Translations under genes and position numbers: made by a program
Assembly: GCF_016124325.1 (NCBI RefSeq)
Contig: NZ_WGNY01000008.1
Span: 62,001 to 126,000, forward strand
DNA: 64,000 nt
Source of the DNA: Phenylobacterium sp.
Lineage (GTDB): Bacteria; Pseudomonadota; Alphaproteobacteria; Caulobacterales; Caulobacteraceae
Direction: 5' to 3'
The notes under the pieces: model-generated
Databases searched by the model: none
Seen by the model: only the letters and a program-made list of their open reading frames with translations
What the model was told of the DNA's origin: nothing
Shown: in pieces, positions 8,556 to 15,998 of the stretch
Position numbering within the stretch: the stretch's first letter is position 1
How the letters are laid out: every line of letters starts with the position of its first letter

Positions 8556-8997
8556 GGCCGGCCTCGCCGTCAGGCCGGATCACGCCCTTGCGCAGGATGA
8601 TGTTGCCGTAGAGCCGGGCCTCGCCCGTGGCGACGACCACGAACGCTCCGCGCGCGCGTTCGTAGAACGCCTGCCGCTCGATCGGCTCGATCGGCCCGCC
8701 ATAGCCAGCCCGTCCAAGCGCCGCCGCGAACGCCGCGACGATGGCGGGCGGCTCGTCCTGCGGCGAGACGGCGGCCATGCGCCAGGCCGCGACCGGACCG
8801 AAGTCGTCGAGCGGCATCAGGGACGCGACGGCCTCCAGCATCCGCACGGCGTCGACCCCGTCGCCGCGACAGACCCGCCTGGCGATCGACGCGGCGGGAA
8901 AGTTGGCGTCGGCGATCACCAGTTCGTCGCCGTGGCCCATCGCCCGCAGCGCCGCGAGCAGATCGGGGCCCAGGATCGGATCGACGCCCTTCAGCAT
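8545..8997 (-). CDS. RbsD/FucU-type sugar mutarotase
   Basis: This 150-residue protein begins MLKGVDPILGPDLLAALRAM and continues GHGDELVIADANFPA, the hallmark of the FucU branch of the RbsD/FucU family, with the conserved His of the GHGD motif. The C-terminal YGNIILRKGV motif is also typical. The enzyme interconverts sugar anomers (L-fucose in characterised FucU) so that a dehydrogenase or transporter is not limited by spontaneous mutarotation. It is the first gene of the leftward operon, starting just past a GntR-type palindrome. Its presence narrows the sugar to fucose- or D-arabinose-like aldoses. Confidence 0.85.
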   Translation of the reverse strand: MLKGVDPILGPDLLAALRAMGHGDELVIADANFPAASIARRVCRGDGVDAVRMLEAVASLMPLDDFGPVAAWRMAAVSPQDEPPAIVAAFAAALGRAGYGGPIEPIERQAFYERARGAFVVVATGEARLYGNIILRKGVIRPDGEAGRAD

Positions 8998-9016
8998 CGG
9001 CGAGTGCGCGGTGCAG

Positions 9017-9028
9017 CAAACATGTTAG
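9017..9028. promoter_or_regulatory. GntR-type operator, site 1
   Basis: CAAACATGTTAG contains the perfect 8-bp palindrome AACATGTT and differs by one base from the perfect site CTAACATGTTAG at 17617. It lies 20 nt upstream of the mutarotase start, a good position for repressing the leftward operon. The GntR gene at 9210 is the natural candidate regulator. Confidence 0.6.
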
Positions 9029-9187
9029 TCGCCGGGTTAGATCACAAAGCGCTTGCGATCAACCCTGCAAGCCGGCGCGAGACCGCAGGGCTGGCATTTT
9101 ACGGCGCCACCCCCTCGCCGCCTTGCGGCCGCCCGCGATGCGGACGCCCCGCCGGCCGCTCCATCTCGGTGTGTTTGACTTCGAACT

Positions 9188-9199
9188 AACATTCCAGCA
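9188..9199. promoter_or_regulatory. GntR-type operator, site 2 (before gntR)
   Basis: CTAACATTCCAG keeps the left half-site of the 12-bp palindrome CTAACATGTTAG but is degenerate on the right. It lies 11 nt before the GntR start, where binding would give autoregulation. A nearly identical sequence, CTAACATTCTAG, is found at 30142 before a GH172 gene. Confidence 0.45.
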
Positions 9200-9209
9200 T
9201 TGAGGAAAC

Positions 9210-9890
9210 ATGACGCTTCAGACCCAGTCGCGCGACCTGCTGAAGACGGACCGCGTCTACCTCATCCTCCGCCAACGCATCCGCGACCTCGAGCTGCCGC
9301 CCGGCGCGCCGCTGCGGAAGGAGGAGCTTGCGGCCGAATTCGGCGTCTCACGCGCTCCAGTCAGCGACGCGATCGCGCGCCTGGCCGAGGAAGGGCTGGT
9401 CGACGTGTTCCCGCAGCACGGCAGCTTCGTGGCCGAGATCCGCGCCGCGGACGTACGCGAGGGCCTGTTCATCCGGACGGGCCTCGAGGTCGAAGCCTGC
9501 CGCCGCGCGGCGGCGCTGCGGACCCCGGAGCTCTGCGCGGCGCTGACGGCCAACATCGAGGCGCAGGGCGCCGCGCTCGACGCGGGCGACCTGCAGCAGT
9601 TCTACGAACTGGATGAAGCCCTGCACGAGCTGATCTTCGGGGCCATGGGCCACACGCGCGTCATGCGGTTCCTCGACTCGGCCCGCGCGCCGCTCGACCG
9701 GATGCGGCGGCTGGTCCTGCCCAAGGGCGAACGGCCCCAGGCCACCTACCGGGAGCACCGCTGGGTGGTGGACTCCATCCTGACCGGCGACCCGGAGCTG
9801 GCCGGGGCGGCCATGCGGGCCCACCTCAACGCGGTGAGCGAAGCGGTGGAGGAGCAGCTTCGCGCCGCGTCGTCCGAGACGATCCGTTGA
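9210..9890 (+). CDS. GntR family regulator, FadR/FCD subgroup
   Basis: This 226-residue regulator has an N-terminal winged helix (DRVYLILRQRIRDLELPPGA then EELAAEFGVSRAPVSDAIARL) and a C-terminal helical FCD ligand domain. The FCD domain carries the usual acidic and histidine residues (YELDEALHELIF, YREHRWVVDSI). FCD regulators of sugar-acid pathways normally repress until a pathway acid or sugar binds. It lies between the mutarotase operon and the aldose dehydrogenase, overlapping the latter by 4 nt. CTAACATGTTAG-like palindromes occur in front of this gene, the mutarotase operon and the ABC importer operon. The ligand is probably a pathway intermediate (inference). Confidence 0.87.
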   Translation: MTLQTQSRDLLKTDRVYLILRQRIRDLELPPGAPLRKEELAAEFGVSRAPVSDAIARLAEEGLVDVFPQHGSFVAEIRAADVREGLFIRTGLEVEACRRAAALRTPELCAALTANIEAQGAALDAGDLQQFYELDEALHELIFGAMGHTRVMRFLDSARAPLDRMRRLVLPKGERPQATYREHRWVVDSILTGDPELAGAAMRAHLNAVSEAVEEQLRAASSETIR

Positions 9891-10906
9891 ACCTTCCCAC
9901 GCGCGAGTTGCGGCTGCGCGGAGGCGGCGCGCTGCGGCTGAGCGCGCTCGGGTTCGGCGCGGCCCCCCTCGGCAACATGCTCCGGGCGCTGGGCGAAGCC
10001 GAGGCGCGCGAAACGGTGGAGGCCGCCTGGGCCGAGGGCGTCCGCTACTTCGACACCGCGCCGCTGTACGGCCACGGGCTCTCCGAACGCCGCGTCGGGG
10101 CGGCCCTCGCCGAGCGACCGCGCGACGCGTTCGTGCTGTCGACCAAGGTGGGCCGCCTGCTGGACCCGTGCGCGCCGGGCGAACAGGACGCCGGAATCTA
10201 CGTCGACGTGCCGCCCGTCCGCGCGCGCTTCGACTATTCCTACGATGGCGTGATGCGCTCGTTCGACGAGAGCCTCGCGAGGCTGGGCCTGGACCGCATC
10301 GACATCGTCTATGTGCACGACGTGGACGCGCACACCCATGGCTCCGACCTCGCCGCCGAGGCGCGCATCCGCGAACTGCTCGACCAGGGCGGATGGCGGG
10401 CGCTGGATGCGCTGCGGCGTTCCGGGACCATCCGGGCGATCGGCGCCGGGGTCAACGCCTGCCGGCCCTGCGAGCGCCTGCTTGAACTGGCCGATCCCGA
10501 CGTCTTCCTGCTGGCAGGACGCTTCACCCTGCTGGACCGCAGCGCCGCGGAGCGCCTGCTGCCGGCCTGCGAGGCGCGCGGCGTCGGGCTGGTGATCGGC
10601 GGCCCGTACAACAGCGGCGTCCTGGCCACGGGCGCCGTTCCGGGCGCGCGCTACGACTACGCCCCCGCTTCGGCGGCGATCCTGGCGCGCGTGCGGGCGC
10701 TCGACGAGGTCTGCCGTCGGCAGGGCGTGAAGCTCGCCGACGCCGCCTTGCAGTTCCCGATCTCGCACCCGGCCGTGGTCAGCGTGATCCCCGGCGGACA
10801 GACGGCGGACGAAGTGCGGCGCAACGCGGCCGGTTTCCGGTCGCCCCTGCCCGACGGTCTCTGGGCGGACCTGGACGAGGCCGCGCTTCAGCCGGCGAAG
10901 GCGTAG
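9887..10906 (+). CDS. Aldo/keto reductase, D-threo-aldose 1-dehydrogenase (L-fucose dehydrogenase) type
   Basis: This 339-residue protein has an aldo/keto reductase tetrad at Asp56, Tyr61 (in YFDTAPLYGHGLSE), Lys87 (in STKVGR) and His144 (in VYVHDVDAH). The DVPPVRARFDYSYDGVMRS segment and long GVNACRPCERLLE region fit the D-threo-aldose 1-dehydrogenase/pyridoxal 4-dehydrogenase group, which oxidises L-fucose, D-arabinose, L-xylose and similar sugars to lactones. It starts with TTG overlapping the gntR stop (TTGA), so the two are coupled. It would carry out the first oxidation of the pathway. Its end overlaps the convergent aldehyde dehydrogenase gene by 19 nt. Confidence 0.82.
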   Translation: MNLPTRELRLRGGGALRLSALGFGAAPLGNMLRALGEAEARETVEAAWAEGVRYFDTAPLYGHGLSERRVGAALAERPRDAFVLSTKVGRLLDPCAPGEQDAGIYVDVPPVRARFDYSYDGVMRSFDESLARLGLDRIDIVYVHDVDAHTHGSDLAAEARIRELLDQGGWRALDALRRSGTIRAIGAGVNACRPCERLLELADPDVFLLAGRFTLLDRSAAERLLPACEARGVGLVIGGPYNSGVLATGAVPGARYDYAPASAAILARVRALDEVCRRQGVKLADAALQFPISHPAVVSVIPGGQTADEVRRNAAGFRSPLPDGLWADLDEAALQPAKA

Positions 10907-12336
10907 GCGGTCTTCACCCGCGTGTAGAACTCGGCCGCGTAGCGGCCCTGCTCGCGCGGACCGTAGCTGGAGCCCTTGGCGCCGCCGAACGGGACGTGCG
11001 GATCGACGCCGGCGGTGGGCAGGTTGACCATCACCATCCCGACGCACGCATCCTGGCGGAAGGCGGTCGCATGCTTCAGCGACGTGGTGCAGACGCCCGC
11101 CGACAGGCCGAAGGGCGTGTCGTTCGCCACCGCGAGCGCCTCGTCGAAATCGCGCACGCGGATCACGGCGGCCACGGGCCCGAAAATCTCCTCGCGGGCG
11201 ATGCGCATGCTGTTGTCCGCCTCGGTGAACAGCGCCGGCGTGAGGAAATGGCCGGGTGTCGGGCGCGACACGCGCTCGCCCCCGAACAGCAGGCGCGCGC
11301 CCTCGCGCCGCCCGATCTCGATATAGTCGCAGTCGACCTGGAGCTGCTTTTCGTCGACCACGGGGCCGATGTGGACGCCGCTCTCCAGCGCGTGGCCGAC
11401 GACCAGCCCCTTCAGACGCTCCACCACGGCGGCGACGAAGCGATCGTGGATCGCCTCGGTGACGATCAGGCGCGAGGAAGCGGTGCACCGCTGCCCCGTG
11501 GAATAGAAGGCGCCGTTGACCGCGCATTCGACGGCCAGGTCCAGGTCGGCGTCGTCCAGCACCACGAGCGGGTTCTTGCCGCCCATCTCGAGCTGCACTC
11601 GGGCGTTGCGCGCCATGCAGGCCTGCCCGACCCGCGCGCCGGTGGCGACGGAGCCGGTGAAGCTGACCGCGGCGACGCGCGGGTCGTCGGTGAGCGCCGC
11701 GCCGACCACCGACCCTGGGCCCATGACCAGGTTGAACACGCCGTCCGGCGCGCCGGCCCGCTGGATGATCTCGGCCAGCGCCCAGGCGCAGCCGGGCGTC
11801 AGCTCCGCCGGCTTCAGCACCACGGTGTTGCCATAGGCGAGCGCGGCGGCGGCCTTCCACGCCGGGATCGCGATAGGGAAGTTCCAGGGCGCGATGAGGC
11901 CGACCACGCCGAGCGGCTCGCGGGTCACCGACACCTCGACGCCCGGCCGGACCGACCGCAGGGCGTCGCCGGTCAGCCGCAGGGCTTCGCCGGCGAAGAA
12001 CTTGAAGATCTGGCCCGCGCGGGTGACCTCGCCGACGCCTTCGGACAGCGTCTTGCCCTCCTCCCGCGCCAGCAGCTGGCCGAGTTCGGCGGCGCGGGCG
12101 ATCAGCTCACTCCCGACGGCGTCCAGGATTTCGCTGCGCCGCTGGATCGATCCGCGCGACCACGCCGGAAAGGCCTGCGCCGCGGCGGCCACGGCGGCGG
12201 CGGCCTGCTCCCCGTCGGCCTGGGCGTAGGCGTCGATCACGTCACGGGTGTCCGACGGATTGATATTGGGCCGGGCCGACGGCGAGGCGACCCATTCGCC
12301 GCCGATCAGTTGAGGCTTCATCGAGAGACTTCCCAT
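10888..12336 (-). CDS. NAD(P)-dependent aldehyde dehydrogenase, 2-oxoglutarate semialdehyde type (XylA-like)
   Basis: This 482-residue aldehyde dehydrogenase has the catalytic Cys284 (GQRCTASS) and general base Glu250 (LEMGGKNP), plus the cofactor motif FTGSVATG. The segments LLAREEGKTLSEG, RAGQIFKFFAGEALR and the ending VPFGGAKGSSYGPREQG resemble what I recall of Caulobacter XylA, the 2-oxoglutarate semialdehyde dehydrogenase of the xylose Weimberg pathway. It would produce 2-oxoglutarate from the XylX-like product. The ATG at 12336 overlaps the stop of the upstream gene (TGATG); an ATG at 12321 with a GGGAAG ribosome site is an alternative. A lactaldehyde dehydrogenase role is less likely. 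Confidence 0.85.
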   Translation of the reverse strand: MGSLSMKPQLIGGEWVASPSARPNINPSDTRDVIDAYAQADGEQAAAAVAAAAQAFPAWSRGSIQRRSEILDAVGSELIARAAELGQLLAREEGKTLSEGVGEVTRAGQIFKFFAGEALRLTGDALRSVRPGVEVSVTREPLGVVGLIAPWNFPIAIPAWKAAAALAYGNTVVLKPAELTPGCAWALAEIIQRAGAPDGVFNLVMGPGSVVGAALTDDPRVAAVSFTGSVATGARVGQACMARNARVQLEMGGKNPLVVLDDADLDLAVECAVNGAFYSTGQRCTASSRLIVTEAIHDRFVAAVVERLKGLVVGHALESGVHIGPVVDEKQLQVDCDYIEIGRREGARLLFGGERVSRPTPGHFLTPALFTEADNSMRIAREEIFGPVAAVIRVRDFDEALAVANDTPFGLSAGVCTTSLKHATAFRQDACVGMVMVNLPTAGVDPHVPFGGAKGSSYGPREQGRYAAEFYTRVKTAYAFAG

Positions 12337-13838
12337 CAGGTGATGACGCCAGGCGCCCAGGGGGTGAATTCAGCATCGCCGAAGCCGTGGCGCTCGCTGG
12401 CGCTCGGCTCGCCGCCGGCCAGGTCGATGATGGCCTCGAAGATCTCGCGGCCCTTGTCGGCGATGCTCACGCCGTCCTCCAGGATGTCGCCGCAGTTGAC
12501 GTCCATGTCGTCGCGCATGCGCCGATAGAGGTCGGAGTTGGTCGCCAGCTTCAGGCTGGGCGCGGGCTTGCAGCCGAAGGTCGAACCCCGGCCGGTCGTG
12601 AAGGCGATGAGGTTCGCCCCGGCCGCCACCTGGCCGGTGGCCGACATCGGGTCGTAGCCAGGACTGTCCATGAAGACGAGGCCCCGCGACGGCAGCGGTT
12701 CGGCATATTCGATCACCGCGTTCAGCGGCGAGGCGCCGCCCTTGGCCACCGCGCCGAGCGACTTTTCCAGGATGGTCGTGATGCCGCCCGCGATATTGCC
12801 GGCCGAGGGATTGTCGTTGAGCGTCCCGCCGTCCGCCGCCGCGTGGGCGCTCCACCAGGCGATGCGCCGATCGAGGGCGGCCGCGACGTCGGGCGACACG
12901 GCGCGCGACTTGAGGAGGTGCTCGGCGCCGTAGATCTCCGGCGTCTCGCTGAGGATCACCGTGGCGCCGTGGGCCACCAGGATGTCCGACGCCGCGCCCA
13001 GGGCCGGGTTCGCGGTGACCCCCGAGAAGCCGTCCGAGCCCCCGCATTGGAGGCCGAGCGCGAGATTGGAGACCGACACCGGCTCGCGCTCGACTCCGGC
13101 CGCCGCGTCCAGCAACTCGGTCACAGCGCGCGACCCGGCCTCGATCGTCTCGACCGTGCCGCCCGTCGACTGGATGTCCATCGTCCGGAGATTGGCCAGG
13201 TCGCCACAGGCCTCGACCAGCGCCGACAGCTCGTTGCTCTCGCAGCCCAGGCCCAGCAGCAGCACCCCGGCGAAATTGGGGTGGCGCGCATAGCCGGCGA
13301 GCGTGCGCCTCAGCGTCCGGATGCCCTCGCTGTCCCGACCCATCGCGCAGCCGTAAGCGTGGGTCAGGGCCACCACGCCGTCGACGCCGGGCCAGGGCTC
13401 GAGCGCGGGCTTGCGGAACCGATCGGCGATGGCGCGCGCGGCGGTGGCCGAGCAGTTCACGGTGGTGATGACGCCCACGTAGTTGCGCGTGGCGATGCGC
13501 CCGTCCGCGCGCCGGATGCCCTGGAAGGTGCGCGGTTCGGCCGGCGGGAGTCTGAGAGCGCCGACCGGCTCGCCGTGGCGCGGCCCCAGCCGGTCCGGCA
13601 TCGCGGCGTTGTGGACGTGGACATGGTCCCCGGCCTCGATCGGCCGGGTCGCGACCGCGATGCTGTTGGCGTACTTCACGACGAGGTCGCCCGGACGCAG
13701 GGACGCCACGGCCATCTTGTGACCGGCCGGAATCGGGGCGCGGACCCGGACGCCTTCGACCTCCTCGCCGGGCGCCAGGGGCCGGAGGGCCGTGACCACG
13801 TTGTCGCGCGCATGCAGCCGCAGGAAGGAGCGTGTCAC
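12336..13838 (-). CDS. UxaA/GarD family sugar-acid dehydratase (altronate dehydratase-like)
   Basis: This ~500-residue protein has an N-terminal SAF domain (RLHARDNVVTAL through GDHVHVHN, residues ~6-80). The large catalytic domain carries RTFQGIRRADGRIATRNYVGV, LTHAYGCAMG, LLLGLGCESNEL, LGLQCGGSDGFSG and FTTGRGSTFGCKPAPSLKLATN. The conserved cysteines in these motifs fit an Fe-dependent dehydratase. E. coli UxaA removes water from D-altronate, whose C2-C4 configuration equals that of D-arabinonate and L-fuconate. I prefer the GTG at 13838, giving an N-terminus aligned with UxaA; an ATG at 13877 would overlap the binding-protein gene by 32 nt. It should make the 2-keto-3-deoxy acid in this pathway. 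Confidence 0.85.
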   Translation of the reverse strand: MTRSFLRLHARDNVVTALRPLAPGEEVEGVRVRAPIPAGHKMAVASLRPGDLVVKYANSIAVATRPIEAGDHVHVHNAAMPDRLGPRHGEPVGALRLPPAEPRTFQGIRRADGRIATRNYVGVITTVNCSATAARAIADRFRKPALEPWPGVDGVVALTHAYGCAMGRDSEGIRTLRRTLAGYARHPNFAGVLLLGLGCESNELSALVEACGDLANLRTMDIQSTGGTVETIEAGSRAVTELLDAAAGVEREPVSVSNLALGLQCGGSDGFSGVTANPALGAASDILVAHGATVILSETPEIYGAEHLLKSRAVSPDVAAALDRRIAWWSAHAAADGGTLNDNPSAGNIAGGITTILEKSLGAVAKGGASPLNAVIEYAEPLPSRGLVFMDSPGYDPMSATGQVAAGANLIAFTTGRGSTFGCKPAPSLKLATNSDLYRRMRDDMDVNCGDILEDGVSIADKGREIFEAIIDLAGGEPSASERHGFGDAEFTPWAPGVIT

Positions 13839-13845
13839 GGCGGGC

Positions 13846-14799
13846 TCAGGCGTGCGTAGCCAGGAAGGCGTCGACATCGCCGACGTCGATGACCTGGGTG
13901 CCCAGCTCGATGCGCTTGGGGACCTGCTCGCCGTGGAGGATGCGCATGGCCTGCTCGATCGCCTCGGCGCCCGGCGGCTCGTACACGAACGTCGCGGTCA
14001 GGGCGCCGTCCTTCACCCACTTGGCGCCCTCGGTGGGTATGCCGTCGATGCCGATGAAGCGCATCTCGCCCTGCCGGCCCACGTCCTTGGCCGCGAGGTA
14101 AGCGCCGTACGCCATGGGATCGTTGTGGGCGTAGACGAGGTCGATGGCCGGGTGCGCCTTCAGGGCCGAGGCCATGATGTTGTAGGCCCGATCCTGCTTC
14201 CAGTCGGCGTCCTGCCGGTCGACGAGGCGGACGATCCCCGGCTCGGCGTCGGCGGCCTCGGCGAACCCCTTGTGCCGCTCCTGGGCCGGGGTCGAGGCCA
14301 TGCCGCCCCAGATCTCGACCATCCGCCCCTTGGCCTTGCCCTTCCCGCCGAGCAGCCCGACGGCGTAGTCGCCGGCCATCCGGCCGATCTTCAGGTTGTC
14401 CGAGCCGATGAACTGCCGATAGGCCTCGGTGTTCACCCCCCGGTCCAGGACGATGACGGGGATGCCGGCGGCCGTGGCGGCCTCCACCGCGCCGGTCAGG
14501 CCCGCGCTCTCCTTCGGCGAGATCAGGATCAGGTCGACCCGCTGGCGGATGAACGCCTCGACGTCGGACACCTGTTTCTCGGTACGGTCCTGGCCGTCGG
14601 CGATGGTCAGCGCGATTTCGGGATGCTTGGCCGCCGCCTCGCGCATCTCCCGGCTGAACAGCACCCGCCACGGCTCGGTCGTGGTCACCTGGCTGAAGCC
14701 CAGCCGCCAGCGCGCGGCATTCTTGCTTCCGCCGCAGGCCGCCAGCCCCCCGGCGAGGCTCACGCCCAGGCCGAGCCCGAATATGCGTCTATCGATCAT
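13846..14799 (-). CDS. Sugar ABC transporter substrate-binding lipoprotein (RbsB-like)
   Basis: This 317-residue type-I periplasmic binding protein carries the ribose-type pattern: MREAAAKHPEIALTIADGQD, ISPKESAGLTGAVEAA, GIPVIVLDRGV, GSDNLKIGRMAGDYAV and YAHNDPMAYGAYLAAK. The N-terminus has an MIDRR pair followed by a hydrophobic run and a lipobox (LAAC, Cys22), so it is probably a membrane-anchored lipoprotein, possibly Tat-exported. The ATG overlaps the permease stop by 4 nt. It is the third gene of the importer operon and is followed directly by the sugar-acid dehydratase, so the imported sugar is very probably the pathway substrate. Confidence 0.87.
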   Translation of the reverse strand: MIDRRIFGLGLGVSLAGGLAACGGSKNAARWRLGFSQVTTTEPWRVLFSREMREAAAKHPEIALTIADGQDRTEKQVSDVEAFIRQRVDLILISPKESAGLTGAVEAATAAGIPVIVLDRGVNTEAYRQFIGSDNLKIGRMAGDYAVGLLGGKGKAKGRMVEIWGGMASTPAQERHKGFAEAADAEPGIVRLVDRQDADWKQDRAYNIMASALKAHPAIDLVYAHNDPMAYGAYLAAKDVGRQGEMRFIGIDGIPTEGAKWVKDGALTATFVYEPPGAEAIEQAMRILHGEQVPKRIELGTQVIDVGDVDAFLATHA

Positions 14800-15998
14800 G
14801 TGGCGCCTCCCGCGCGGCGCAGCCTGGGCAGGCGACCCTGTTGCAGCGCGACCGCCGCCACGATGATCACGCCCTTGAGGACTAGCTGCGCATTGCTGTC
14901 GATGTTGCAGAGCTGGAAGATGTTGGTGAGCAGGCCGAAGATCAGCACCCCAGCGAGCGCGCCCGTCACCGTGCCCTTGCCGCCCGACAGGCTGGCCCCG
15001 CCGATCACCACCGCGGCGATGGCGTCCAGTTCCAGGCCGACGCCGGCGTCCGGCTTCCCTTGGCGGTACTGGGCCGCGTAGAGCACCCCGGCGAGCGCGG
15101 CGAGAAGACCCGAAAACGCATAGACCGCCACCTTGGCGCGCCCGACCGCCAAGCCCGCCAGGCGTGCGGCCTGTTCGTTGCCGCCGATGGCGTACACCGT
15201 TCGACCGAACCGATGCTTGGCCAGGACGACGCCGGCCGCCAGCACCACGGACAAGAACACCAGGCCGGGAACCGGCACGCCGCCCACGGCGGACCGCAGC
15301 AGCTCGAAACCGGCCGGGGCGTTGACGCCCGTGTAGATCGGATAGACCGACTGGTCCGCCCCCGCCGTCAGCCGGGCCGCGCCCTGGACCGCCACCATGG
15401 TGGCCAAGGTGGCGATGAATGGCTGCAGCCCGCCGACCGAGACCGCCGCGCCATTGATCGCCCCGACGACAAGGCCAGCGCAGAGCACCAGCGCGATCGT
15501 CGGGACGACGCCCAGTCCGCCTGGCAGCAGCGGCCCGATCACGGCGAAGACGCCGGCGGCGGTCAGGAGACCGAGCGCGCCCCCGACGCCATGAGCGACC
15601 AGCCCCCCGGCGCGGCGGGCCAGCAGCCCGTGGATGGCGGCGTAGACGGCGGCGCCGGTGACGAGGGCCGTGGCGCCGCATCCCAGGACCGCGCCGCGGT
15701 TCCAGCCGTCCTGCGTGAGCAGCATCGCCGTGAGGGTGCAGCCCAGGGCCATCACCGAACCGACCGACAGGTCGATGCCGCCGCTCAGGATCACGAAGGT
15801 CATCCCGACCGCGATGATCCCCGTGATGGAGACCTGCCGCAGCACGTCGGTCAGGTTTGGCAGGCTGAGGAAGATGCTCGCGCCGCTCGAATCGGCGGGC
15901 GACAGCAGGGTCCCGGCGATCAGGACCAGCAGCATCCCCCAATAGAGTTTCGTGGACGCCACCAGCGAAAGCGCGGCGCCGCCGCGGACAGGGTTCAT
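14796..15998 (-). CDS. Sugar ABC transporter permease (RbsC-like)
   Basis: This 400-residue inner-membrane protein has about ten hydrophobic segments. The diagnostic RbsC-family motifs are GIIAVGMTFVILSGGIDLSVGS near residue 65, GLQPFIATLATM in the middle, and AVVIGGASLSGGKGTV near residue 325. It would form the channel of the importer with the RbsA-like ATPase and the lipoprotein. Its ATG overlaps the ATPase stop by 4 nt, and its own stop overlaps the binding-protein start. It is longer than E. coli RbsC (321 residues), with an insertion of extra hydrophobic sequence around residues 110-180. Confidence 0.87.
   Translation of the reverse strand: MNPVRGGAALSLVASTKLYWGMLLVLIAGTLLSPADSSGASIFLSLPNLTDVLRQVSITGIIAVGMTFVILSGGIDLSVGSVMALGCTLTAMLLTQDGWNRGAVLGCGATALVTGAAVYAAIHGLLARRAGGLVAHGVGGALGLLTAAGVFAVIGPLLPGGLGVVPTIALVLCAGLVVGAINGAAVSVGGLQPFIATLATMVAVQGAARLTAGADQSVYPIYTGVNAPAGFELLRSAVGGVPVPGLVFLSVVLAAGVVLAKHRFGRTVYAIGGNEQAARLAGLAVGRAKVAVYAFSGLLAALAGVLYAAQYRQGKPDAGVGLELDAIAAVVIGGASLSGGKGTVTGALAGVLIFGLLTNIFQLCNIDSNAQLVLKGVIIVAAVALQQGRLPRLRRAGGAT

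Noticed and set aside
6598..13838. Reading the sugar pathway simply as L-fucose catabolism
   Set aside because: The mutarotase and lactonase fit fucose, but a XylX-type dehydration of the C6 deoxy acid would give a diketone that the XylA-like aldehyde dehydrogenase could not oxidise. A pentose of the same configuration fits better; fucose remains an alternative.
10996..13859. Plus-strand frames opposite the aldehyde dehydrogenase and UxaA-type genes
   Set aside because: They mirror the minus-strand coding frames and have no recognisable domain.
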